From: PALSA-600 sp037142875
Lineage (GTDB): Bacteria; Actinomycetota; Thermoleophilia; Gaiellales; Gaiellaceae
DNA: 64,000 bases
Direction: 5' to 3'
Assembly (NCBI GenBank): GCA_037142875.1
Contig: JBAWZV010000001.1
Span: 310,001-374,000, forward strand
Numbering within the stretch: position 1 is the first letter of the stretch; each line of letters starts with the position of its first letter. Position numbers and translations under genes: made by a program. The notes beneath the pieces are model-generated. The model had not been told where the DNA came from, did not search any database, and was given only the letters and a program-made list of their open reading frames with translations. Below are positions 51,662 to 59,449 of this stretch, in pieces.

Positions 51662-54276
51662 AGGTCGTCGGGGTCGAGCTCGGGCTCGTCGGCGAGCTCG
51701 GGCTCGTCGGCGACGGCGACGTCCGTGACGTCGACATCCTCACCAGCGGCGACCGCAGCGTCGGCGGCGCCTGAAACTGTCGCTGCGACGTCCTCGACAA
51801 GGCCGTCCGCCTCATCCTCATCGCCGGTCTCGACGACCGGGGCGAGCGAGCTGACGATCTCGTCCTTGCGCAGGCGCATCACGATCACGCCTTGCGTCGA
51901 GCGGCCAAGACGCTTGACGTCCTCGACGGGCATCTTGATCACGGTGCCACCAGTCGAGATCAACATCACCTGGTAGCCGTCGCGGACGACTCGTGCACCC
52001 GCGAGCTTGCCGCGCGCTTCGGTGAGCTTGACCGTCTGGACGCCCATCCCGCCGCGGCCCTTGCGTGGGTACTCGGAGACGCGGGTGCGCTTGCCGAAGC
52101 CGTTGTCGGTGACCACGAGCAGATCGGAGTCGTCGGTCGCGACCTCCGCGGCGATGACCTCGTCCTCGGCCCGTAGGTTCATTCCCCGGACGCCCTCGGT
52201 CGCGCGGCCCATCGGGCGCACGTCCTGCTCGGAGAAGCGGATCGCCTGACCCTTGCGGGAGACGAGCAGGATGTCGTCGCCCTCGGAGCAGTGACGCACG
52301 GCGACGAGCTCGTCGCCCTCGCGCATCTTGATCGCGATGATGCCGTCGGCCTTGAGCGGGGTGTTGTACTCGGAGAGCTTCGTCTTCTTGACGACGCCGT
52401 TCTTCGTCGCGCAGAGGAGGTACTCGGCCTCCTCGAAGGCGCGTGTCTGGATCACGGCGCGCACCTGCTCGTCCTGGCGAAACGGCAGCAGGTTGACGAT
52501 CGCGCGGCCCTTTGACTGGCGCGATCCGAGCGGGAGTTCGTGCACCTTCAGGCGGTAGACCTTGCCGACGGACGTGAAGAAGAGGACGTAGTCGTGGGTG
52601 GAGGCGATGAACAGATGCTCGATGTAGTCCTCGTCCTTGAGGTCCATCCCCATCACGCCAACACCGCCACGGCGCTGCTCGCGGTACGCGGTCGGTGAGA
52701 GCCGCTTGATGTAGCCGGAGCGCGTGATCGCGATCAGCATCGGCTCCTCGGCGATCATGTCCTCGAGCTCGAGCTCTCCCTCACTTGCAACGATCTCGGT
52801 GCGCCGCTCGTTCTTCGCGTTGTAGCCGGTGCGCAGCTCGAGCAGCTCCTCACGGACGACGCCGTAGATCTTGGCCTCCTCGCCCAGGATCGCGCGGAGC
52901 TCGGCCACGCGCTCCTGCAGGTCGCGGTACTCCTCCTCGATCCGCTTGCGCTCGAGCCCCGTAAGGCGAGCTAGGCGCATCTCGAGGATCGCCGACGCCT
53001 GGATCTCGGAGAGCCCGAACTCGCCCATCAAGGCCTGGCGGGCCGCCTCGGTGCTCTCGGAGGCCCGGATGGCAGCGATGACGCGGTCGATGTTGTCGAG
53101 CGCGATCAGGTACCCCTCGAGCACGTGCGCGCGCCGGACGGCGTTGCGCAGCTCGTGCTTCATCCGGCGTGTCACGACCTCTCGCTGGTGGTCAAGGTAG
53201 TGCCGGATCAGCTCGACGAGCGAGAGGGTGCGGGGCACGCCGTCGACGAGCGCGACGGCGTTGTAGCCGAACGTCGTCTGGAGCGGCGTGTGCTTGTAGA
53301 GCTTGTTCAGGACGACCTGCGGGACAGCCTCGCGCTTGAGCTCGATCTGGATCCGCATGCCCGACTTGTCGGAGAGATCCTTGATGCCGGAGATCTCGTT
53401 GAGCGTGTTCTCGCGGACGAGGTCGGCGATCTTCTTGATCACGCCCTCGTCTCCGCCCTTGCGGACGCCGTAGGGAAGCTCGGAGACGATCACAGCCGTC
53501 TTGCCACCGCGCAGCTCCTCGATGTGGGCGCGCGCGCGCATGACGATTCGTCCGCGGCCAGAGCGGTACGCCTCGCGGATGCCGTCGCGGCCGAGGATCA
53601 TCGCGCCGGTCGGGAAGTCGGGGCCCTTGATGTGCGTCAGCAGCCGGTCGACGTCGATCGACGGGTCGTCGATCATCGCGACGATCGCGTCGATCACCTC
53701 GCCGAGCTGATGTGGCGGCATGTTCGTCGCCATGCCGACCGCGATACCCGAGGAGCCGTTGACGAGCAGGTTCGGGAAGCGGGCCGGCAGCACGAGGGGC
53801 TCGCGGGTCGAGCCGTCGAAGTTCGGGCCAAAGTCGACCGTGTCGGCGTCGATGTCGCGCAGCAGCTCTGTCGCGATCGACGAGAGACGGCACTCGGTGT
53901 ACCGGAAGGCCGCGGCGGGGTAGCCGTCGATGTTGCCGAAGTTGCCCTGCGGGTCGACGAGCGGATAGCGCAGCGAGAACGTCTGGGCCATGCGGACGAG
54001 CGTGTCGTAGATCGACGCGTCGCCGTGCGGGTGGTAGCTCTTCATGACCTCGCCGATCACGGCGGCGCACTTGACGCGCGGCCGGTTCGGCTGGAGGCCG
54101 GTCTCGTGCATCGCGTAGAGGACGCGGCGGTGAACGGGCTTGAGGCCGTCGCGCACGTCCGGCAGAGCGCGCGAGACGATGACGCTCATCGCGTAATCGA
54201 GGAAGCTCGTCCGCATCTCGGACTCGAGCTCCCGCTGCTCGATGCGGCCTGCGCCGAGCGGATCGACGCTAGACAT
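51658..54276 (-). CDS. gyrA: DNA gyrase subunit A
   Basis: 872 residues. The winged-helix core has KPVHRRVLYAM, HPHGDASIYDTLVRMAQ and the catalytic Tyr126 in AAFRYTECRLS. Ala87 takes the place of E. coli Ser83, as in M. tuberculosis. The C-terminal beta-pinwheel begins with a GyrA-box that reads QRRGGVG rather than QRRGGKG. The protein ends in an acidic tail of about 45 residues. With GyrB it introduces negative supercoils. It overlaps gyrB by 8 nt. Confidence 0.97.
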   Translation of the reverse strand: MSSVDPLGAGRIEQRELESEMRTSFLDYAMSVIVSRALPDVRDGLKPVHRRVLYAMHETGLQPNRPRVKCAAVIGEVMKSYHPHGDASIYDTLVRMAQTFSLRYPLVDPQGNFGNIDGYPAAAFRYTECRLSSIATELLRDIDADTVDFGPNFDGSTREPLVLPARFPNLLVNGSSGIAVGMATNMPPHQLGEVIDAIVAMIDDPSIDVDRLLTHIKGPDFPTGAMILGRDGIREAYRSGRGRIVMRARAHIEELRGGKTAVIVSELPYGVRKGGDEGVIKKIADLVRENTLNEISGIKDLSDKSGMRIQIELKREAVPQVVLNKLYKHTPLQTTFGYNAVALVDGVPRTLSLVELIRHYLDHQREVVTRRMKHELRNAVRRAHVLEGYLIALDNIDRVIAAIRASESTEAARQALMGEFGLSEIQASAILEMRLARLTGLERKRIEEEYRDLQERVAELRAILGEEAKIYGVVREELLELRTGYNAKNERRTEIVASEGELELEDMIAEEPMLIAITRSGYIKRLSPTAYREQRRGGVGVMGMDLKDEDYIEHLFIASTHDYVLFFTSVGKVYRLKVHELPLGSRQSKGRAIVNLLPFRQDEQVRAVIQTRAFEEAEYLLCATKNGVVKKTKLSEYNTPLKADGIIAIKMREGDELVAVRHCSEGDDILLVSRKGQAIRFSEQDVRPMGRATEGVRGMNLRAEDEVIAAEVATDDSDLLVVTDNGFGKRTRVSEYPRKGRGGMGVQTVKLTEARGKLAGARVVRDGYQVMLISTGGTVIKMPVEDVKRLGRSTQGVIVMRLRKDEIVSSLAPVVETGDEDEADGLVEDVAATVSGAADAAVAAGEDVDVTDVAVADEPELADEPELDPDDL
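51676..51711. repeat. 18-bp tandem duplication in the gyrA 3' end
   Basis: GAGCTCGGGCTCGTCGGC occurs twice in tandem (51676-51693 and 51694-51711) and encodes the repeated ADEPEL of the acidic GyrA tail. Confidence 0.85.
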
Positions 54277-56659
54277 CGAGCCTCGCGTACTTGGCGTTCT
54301 GCTCGATAAAGAGGCGGCGCGGCTCGACGAGATCGCCCATCAGCATCGAGAAGACGCTGTCGGCGAGCGCGGCGTCCTCAACACCGACCTGGATGAGCGT
54401 CCGGTTCTCCGGGTTCATCGTGGTCTCCCAGAGCTCGTCGTAGTTCATCTCGCCGAGGCCCTTGAAGCGGCTGAGCTGAATGCCTTCCTTCGCGAGGTCG
54501 AGGATCGCCTCGCGAAGCCCGCGGTACGAAGGAGCCGGACGCGACTTCTTGCCGAGGGTGATCGTGAACGGCGGCAGTCCGGCGATCGTTCCGAGCTTCG
54601 CGTAGGCCTTGCGTAGCCCGGCGTAGGCGGGGCTCGCGAGCAGCGCGGCGGGGATCTCGACGTGCGTGGCAGCGCTCGTGTCGCGCTCGATCAGCTTGAT
54701 GCGGACCGTCTCGCCGGTCGCGCCGGCGAACTCGAGCGCGTAGAGCTCGTCGCCCAGACCGGCGAGCGCACCTTCGACCTCTCCCGGTGAGGAGGCTTCG
54801 GTCTCGACGAGGCGATGGTCGACGACGAAGGAGGCCGGTGCGTGTCCGTAGTCAGCGCGGATGCGCGAGTGCCAGCCGTCGAACTCGTTAAGCGCGGCGA
54901 CGAGCCGCTGGTAGAGATGCTCCGTGACGCGGAAGGTCTCGCCCGTCCGGTCTGTTCCTTCGACCTCCTTGGCGCGCTCGCGGATCAGGATCTCCTCGAA
55001 GTGGGACTCCTTCTCGACGTAGCGCTCCTGGTTGCCAACCTTGAGGCGGTAGAGCGGCGGCACGGCGACGTACACGTGGCCACCCTCGACGAGCTCCTTC
55101 ATCTGGCGATAGAAGAATGTCAGGAGCAGCGTCCGGATATGCGAGCCGTCGACATCGGCGTCGGTCATGACGATGATGCGGTGGTAGCGGAGCTTCTCGA
55201 GGTCGAAGTCCGCTCCGAAGCCCGCGCCGATCGCCGTGATCATCGCCTGGATCTCGGTGTTCGAGAGCACCTTGTTGATCCGGTTCTTCTCCGAGTTGAT
55301 GACCTTGCCACGGAGCGGCAGGATCGCCTGAAAGTTCTTGTCGCGGCCTTCGACCGCCGAGCCGCCGGCTGAGTTGCCCTCGACGAGGTAGAGCTCGCAG
55401 CGCTCGGGATCGTTCGACTGACAGTCGGCAAGCTTGCCCGGGAGACCGCCACCGATCAGGGCGCCCTTGCGGCTGACCTCGCGCGCCTTGCGCGCTGCCT
55501 GGCGGGCCCGCGAGGCGTCGATCGCCTTGCTCAGGATCCGCTTGCGGTCTGCCGGGTTCTCGTGGAGGTACTGGGCGAGGTGCTGGTTGACCGACTGCTG
55601 GACGAAGCCGCGGATCCACGGGTTGCCGAGCTTGGTCTTCGTCTGTCCCTCGAACTGGGGCTCGCGGATCTTCACCGAGAGAACGGCGGCGAGACCTTCG
55701 CGGACATCCTCGCCTTCGAGGTTGTCGTCCTTCTCCTTGAGCAGCCCTTCGTCGCGCGCAAACTTGTTGATCGTCGTCGTGAGCGCAGCGGTGAGACCCG
55801 AGAGGTGCGAGCCGCCCTCGTGGGTGTTGATGTTGTTCGCGAACGAGAAGACGGACTCCACGTACTTCGAGTTCCACTGCATCGCGACCTCAACCGAGCC
55901 GCGCTCGTCGGCGTCGTTTGCCTCGAAGTAGACGATCGTAGGATGGAGCGGATCCTTCTCGGCGTTGATGTGCCGCACGAAGTCCCTGATCCCGCCCTCG
56001 TAGTGGAACTCCTCGCTCCACTCACCCTCGCGCTCGTCGGAAAGCTTGATCCGGAGTGCACGCGTGAGGAAGGCCGTCTCGCGGAGGCGCTGGCGCAACG
56101 TGTCGCGCGACCACTCGATCTCCTCGAAAATCTGCGAGTCGGGCATGAACGAGATCGTGGTGCCGGTCTCGCTGTCACCGCATTCGCCGATCACCGTCAT
56201 CTCCGTTGTCGGCACGCCACGTTCGAACTCCTGGCGGTACACCTTGCCGTTGCGCTTGACGGTCGCGATCAGCCAGGCGGAGAGGGCGTTCACCACCGAC
56301 ACACCTACGCCGTGGAGACCGCCCGAAACCTTGTAGCCCTCGCCGCCAAACTTGCCGCCCGCGTGGAGCTTCGTCAGCACGACCGTCAGGGCCGGCAGCC
56401 CTGTATCGGCGACGATGTCGATGGGGATGCCGCGACCGAAGTCGACTACGGTCACCGAGTTGTCGGGGTGGAGCGTGACCTCGACGGCATCGTTGTGCCC
56501 TCCGAGCGCCTCGTCGACCGCGTTGTCCACGACCTCCCAGACGAGGTGATGGAGGCCGCGCAGACCGGTCGAGCCGATGTACATCCCCGGGCGAAGCCGG
56601 ACGGGCTCGAGGCCCTCGAGGACGGTGATGTCTTTTGCGGAGTAGGACGTATCTGACAA
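54269..56659 (-). CDS. gyrB: DNA gyrase subunit B with a long TOPRIM insert
   Basis: 796 residues from TTG. The GHKL ATPase domain has RPGMYIGSTG, EVVDNAVDEALGGH, GRGIPIDI and GLHGVGVSVVNALS. The TOPRIM domain has VEGNSAGGSA and MTDADVDGSHIRTLLLTFFYR. After PPLYRLKVGNQERY an insert of roughly 160 residues precedes the conserved RFKGLGEMNYDELWETTMNPENRTL tail. Such an insert is typical of E. coli-like GyrB (804 residues) and absent from the roughly 650-700 residue mycobacterial type. Type II topoisomerase ATPase subunit. Confidence 0.97.
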   Translation of the reverse strand: MSDTSYSAKDITVLEGLEPVRLRPGMYIGSTGLRGLHHLVWEVVDNAVDEALGGHNDAVEVTLHPDNSVTVVDFGRGIPIDIVADTGLPALTVVLTKLHAGGKFGGEGYKVSGGLHGVGVSVVNALSAWLIATVKRNGKVYRQEFERGVPTTEMTVIGECGDSETGTTISFMPDSQIFEEIEWSRDTLRQRLRETAFLTRALRIKLSDEREGEWSEEFHYEGGIRDFVRHINAEKDPLHPTIVYFEANDADERGSVEVAMQWNSKYVESVFSFANNINTHEGGSHLSGLTAALTTTINKFARDEGLLKEKDDNLEGEDVREGLAAVLSVKIREPQFEGQTKTKLGNPWIRGFVQQSVNQHLAQYLHENPADRKRILSKAIDASRARQAARKAREVSRKGALIGGGLPGKLADCQSNDPERCELYLVEGNSAGGSAVEGRDKNFQAILPLRGKVINSEKNRINKVLSNTEIQAMITAIGAGFGADFDLEKLRYHRIIVMTDADVDGSHIRTLLLTFFYRQMKELVEGGHVYVAVPPLYRLKVGNQERYVEKESHFEEILIRERAKEVEGTDRTGETFRVTEHLYQRLVAALNEFDGWHSRIRADYGHAPASFVVDHRLVETEASSPGEVEGALAGLGDELYALEFAGATGETVRIKLIERDTSAATHVEIPAALLASPAYAGLRKAYAKLGTIAGLPPFTITLGKKSRPAPSYRGLREAILDLAKEGIQLSRFKGLGEMNYDELWETTMNPENRTLIQVGVEDAALADSVFSMLMGDLVEPRRLFIEQNAKYARLDV

Positions 56660-56685
56660 GGGCTGCGCGATCAGGAAAAGGTCAG

Positions 56686-56718
56686 AAAAAATGCCTGCAA
56701 AACAGCCGTTTTGCGGGC
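56686..56718 (-). terminator. Rho-independent terminator between dciA and gyrB
   Basis: On the minus strand an 11-bp stem (GCCCGCAAAAC with GTTTTGCAGGC, one G/U pair) closes a 4-nt loop and is followed by ATTTTTT. It lies just after the dciA stop and 27 nt before the gyrB start, so it would end the dnaA-dnaN-recF-dciA transcript. Confidence 0.85.
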
Positions 56719-56731
56719 GTTTTGTAGTGTA

Positions 56732-57193
56732 TCAGACGGGCCGGTCTGAGGAGGCCCGTGCGAGCCCGAGACTCACCGCTTTTTGCACACTTTCACGGAG
56801 TGCTCCGTCGGTGATTCCCGCCGCAATCTCCGCCGCGGCATCCTGCTGCTCGGGGGTCGGGACGGCGGTCTCGATCAGCGCGACCGGCTCCTCGTCCACA
56901 GGGAGTGTACCGGGGGCGAACCGGACGGACGAGACGCCCAGTCGCTCGGCCAGCTCGGTCGAACGGTGGCCGAGCTCGAAGGCCCAGATCGAGTCCTTCG
57001 TGTGCACGTGCAACGTCCCGTCGCGGCCGATGCGGGCCGGCCAGGCGTTCCTCGCGACGTTCTCGCCGACAGCAGACGTCCACCGGGCAAGAAGCTCTTC
57101 CAGCCCGCCCTGTGGCCCGAACCGGCCAAGCTGGCCGCGGACCTCGCTAGAGAGCCTGTCCAGGGGACACCTCCACGACCTGCGTCGGCTCAC
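56732..57193 (-). CDS. dciA: DciA (DUF721) replication-associated protein
   Basis: Up to 153 residues. The N-terminal KH-like DUF721 domain is visible: LSSEVRGQLGRFGPQGGLEELLARWTSAVGENVARNAWPARIGRDGTLHVHTKDSIWAFELGH-type pattern in short blocks, with the W..AVG core. DciA recruits or loads the replicative helicase DnaB in bacteria lacking DnaC. GTG 57193 overlaps recF by 47 nt; a CTG near 57163 is an alternative. The C-terminal third is Ala/Glu-rich and probably disordered. Its place between recF and gyrB is the common actinobacterial order. Confidence 0.85.
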   Translation of the reverse strand: MSRRRSWRCPLDRLSSEVRGQLGRFGPQGGLEELLARWTSAVGENVARNAWPARIGRDGTLHVHTKDSIWAFELGHRSTELAERLGVSSVRFAPGTLPVDEEPVALIETAVPTPEQQDAAAEIAAGITDGALRESVQKAVSLGLARASSDRPV

Positions 57194-58190
57194 CGGGGAG
57201 CATCGAGCGGTGGGTTGTCGTGATCACGGTCTGCTCCATCGCCGCGACTCGCTCGGCCAGCACGCCGCGCCGGCGCCCGTCGAGCTCCGAGAGCACGTCG
57301 TCGAGGAGCAGCAGGGGCGGCGACGGTAGGAGCTCGGCCTCCGCAAGGAGCAGGGCGAGGAGGGCAAGTCGCTGCTCACCCTGGGAGCCGAAGCTCCGCA
57401 GATCACGTGTCCCGGATGCGATCCGGACATCGTGCAGGTGCGGGCCGATACCCGTCACGCCGCGAGCGATGTCCAGGTCGAGGCGGCCTTCGAGGTCTGC
57501 CAGCTCCGGGGCCTGTCCCTCATAGGCGAGGCGCGCATCGGGCAGGCCGAGGTCGGCAGCGACGGAGGCGAAGGGCACCGCGATCGTGTCGAGCATCGCA
57601 ACCCGGAGCGCGACGAGCTCTCGGGCCAGATCTGCGATCCGCGCTGTCCACGGGTCGACGGTTGAGCGTGGCGTCAACCCGAGCTGCACGCGTCGCAGCG
57701 CAGCATTGCGCTGCGCAAGCACCGCCGAGTAGTCCTGCGACGCGGCAGAGTGGTTCGGATGACGGCGCGCGAGGGAGCGGTCGAAGTACGCGCGTCGGAC
57801 AGCCGGTCCGCCTTTGACAACGGCGAGCCGGTCAGGCGTGAACACGAGCGTCGGAAACTCGCGGCGCAGCGTCTCGGCCGACGGGAGCCTCGCGCCGTCG
57901 ACCTCCGCGGTCTTCGCCTCGCTGGTTGCGAATGTCATCTTGATCCGGTGTCGTGCGGAACGCCGCTCGACGTCGAGCGTCAACATGCCGGCCCGCTCAC
58001 CGAGCTGGATCAGCTGGCCGTCGGTCCGGGTGCGGGGGGAGAACCCCTGCGTACCGACATGGAGCGACTCGAGCAGGTTGGTCTTGCCGGTGCCATTGTC
58101 GCCCGTGATGAGGACGACACCCGAACTCAGCTCGAGGTCGAGGGACGCGTAGGAGCGGTAGTTCCTGAGGGTGACGTGCCGGACGATCAG
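57147..58190 (-). CDS. recF: DNA replication and repair protein RecF
   Basis: 347 residues if started at CTG 58190. The coding frame, read directly, has RHVTLRNYRSYASL, Walker A GDNGTGKT (30-37), NLLESLHVGTQGFSPRT, then FTPDRLAVVKGGPAVRRAYFDR, the SMC-like signature GSQGEQRLALLALLLAE and Walker B LLLDDVLSELD. No ATG, GTG or TTG occurs in frame between the preceding in-frame stop and the Walker A motif; the first ATG (57986) would delete Walker A. The CTG overlaps the dnaN stop as CTGA. It loads RecA at gaps. Confidence 0.93.
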   Translation of the reverse strand: MIVRHVTLRNYRSYASLDLELSSGVVLITGDNGTGKTNLLESLHVGTQGFSPRTRTDGQLIQLGERAGMLTLDVERRSARHRIKMTFATSEAKTAEVDGARLPSAETLRREFPTLVFTPDRLAVVKGGPAVRRAYFDRSLARRHPNHSAASQDYSAVLAQRNAALRRVQLGLTPRSTVDPWTARIADLARELVALRVAMLDTIAVPFASVAADLGLPDARLAYEGQAPELADLEGRLDLDIARGVTGIGPHLHDVRIASGTRDLRSFGSQGEQRLALLALLLAEAELLPSPPLLLLDDVLSELDGRRRGVLAERVAAMEQTVITTTHRSMLPGEPTQVVEVSPGQAL

Positions 58191-59317
58191 CCCGCGAGCC
58201 TGATCGGCATGATCAGGTACGTGTAGTCCGTGCGCTCACCCTCGAGAACTGCTGGGCGCAGCGGGCTGATCAGCTTGAAGCGAACTGTCGGCGACTCGAT
58301 CGACTCGAGCCCGTCGCGCAGGAACTCGGCGTTGAAGCCGATCTCGAGCGGTTCGCCGGTGTAGGCCGCCGGAAGCGACTCGCGTGCCTCTCCAACGTCC
58401 TGTGTCTGCGCAGAGACCGTGAGCTCGCCTTCGGCGAACCGGAGGCGCAAGGGCGAGTTGCGCTGCGCCATCAGCGAGACGCGCCGAACAACATCCAGCA
58501 CCTCCTCACGGGGCAGCTCGAGCTCGTGCTCGAACGTCTCAGGTAGGAGCTGCCGGTAGTTCGGAAACTGTCCGTCGATACGGCGAGTTGTGAGCCAGGC
58601 GCCGCCTGCACCGAACGCCACGTGGTTCTCCTGAACGCCGAGCTTGATCTCGTCACTCGACGCAGCGATGCGCGCGAGCTCCTGCAGCGCCCGGGCGGGA
58701 ATGATCGCCTCGAGGTCGGGAAGTGGAACCGTCGTGGCGGTCTCCTTCACGGCAAGCCGGTAGGAGTCGGTCGCGGCCATGATGAGCTTCCCGGGCTCGA
58801 AACGGACGAGCACGCCGGTGAGAACCGGACGGCTCTCGTCGCGAGAAGCGGACCGGCTCACACGTGCGATGGTCTCGAGCAGCGCACCGCGGTCGACTGC
58901 GTGCAGCGTGGACTCATCGATCTCTGGCAGGCGAGGGAAGTCCTCGGTCGAGTACGTGTGGAGTCGGTAGGTCGCCGTGCCCGACACGATCTCGACGACG
59001 CCCTCTTCGGCGATGTGCTCGATCGAGACCTCGGCCGCCGGCAGCGACTTGACGATGTCGGCGAGCAGGCGACCAGGAACGACAACCTCGCCCTCGGTCG
59101 ACACGGCAGCGTCGATACCGGCGCGGAGCGAGATCTCCATGTCTGTCGCAGCGAGCTCGAGGCGACCGTTTTCGGCACGCAGGTGAATGCCGCCGAGGAC
59201 GAGCACTGCTGTGCGGGACGAGACGGCGCGTGAGACGAGACCCAGGCGTTCGGCCAGGGCTTCGCGAGAGAGGGAGAGTTTCAACAGTCCGGTGAGCATT
59301 GTTTCTGAGTCAATCAT
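58187..59317 (-). CDS. dnaN: DNA polymerase III subunit beta (sliding clamp)
   Basis: 376 residues. Three repeated clamp domains are recognisable: LKLSLSREALAERLGLVSRAVSSRTAVLVLGG at the start, SRDESRPVLTGVLVRFEPGKLIMAATDSYRLA in domain II, and the C-terminal YLIMPIRLAG (the MPMRL-type ligand-pocket end). A second ATG six codons in is an alternative start. It forms the ring that tethers polymerase to DNA. It lies 132 nt after dnaA and is coupled to recF by CTGA. Confidence 0.97.
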   Translation of the reverse strand: MIDSETMLTGLLKLSLSREALAERLGLVSRAVSSRTAVLVLGGIHLRAENGRLELAATDMEISLRAGIDAAVSTEGEVVVPGRLLADIVKSLPAAEVSIEHIAEEGVVEIVSGTATYRLHTYSTEDFPRLPEIDESTLHAVDRGALLETIARVSRSASRDESRPVLTGVLVRFEPGKLIMAATDSYRLAVKETATTVPLPDLEAIIPARALQELARIAASSDEIKLGVQENHVAFGAGGAWLTTRRIDGQFPNYRQLLPETFEHELELPREEVLDVVRRVSLMAQRNSPLRLRFAEGELTVSAQTQDVGEARESLPAAYTGEPLEIGFNAEFLRDGLESIESPTVRFKLISPLRPAVLEGERTDYTYLIMPIRLAG

Positions 59318-59449
59318 GTATTTAAAAATACAGTTGTAGTACGTAGGGCCTGTGGATTAGGGGAAAACCTTCCCTGTGGCAGGCGGGAAGCCATTCTGGC
59401 TGTGGGACCGGACGGGGATGGATCCGCGGTTACCAACAGGGCATTCCGG
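59318..59449. other. dnaA-dnaN intergenic region with AT-rich stretch and DnaA-box-like site
   Basis: An AT run (TATTTAAAAATACA, 59319-59332) lies beside dnaN and TGTGGATTA (59351-59359), one base from the DnaA box TGTGGATAA, lies further in. Other CTGTGG copies occur at 59374 and 59400. In many actinobacteria oriC lies in this gap, but it is short (132 bp) here. Confidence 0.45.

Noticed and set aside
51676..51711. Tandem repeat considered as a minisatellite or CRISPR-like unit
   Set aside because: Only two adjacent 18-bp copies without spacers, in frame within gyrA.
57147..57986. recF started at ATG 57986
   Set aside because: It removes the Walker A motif that is clearly encoded upstream in the same frame.
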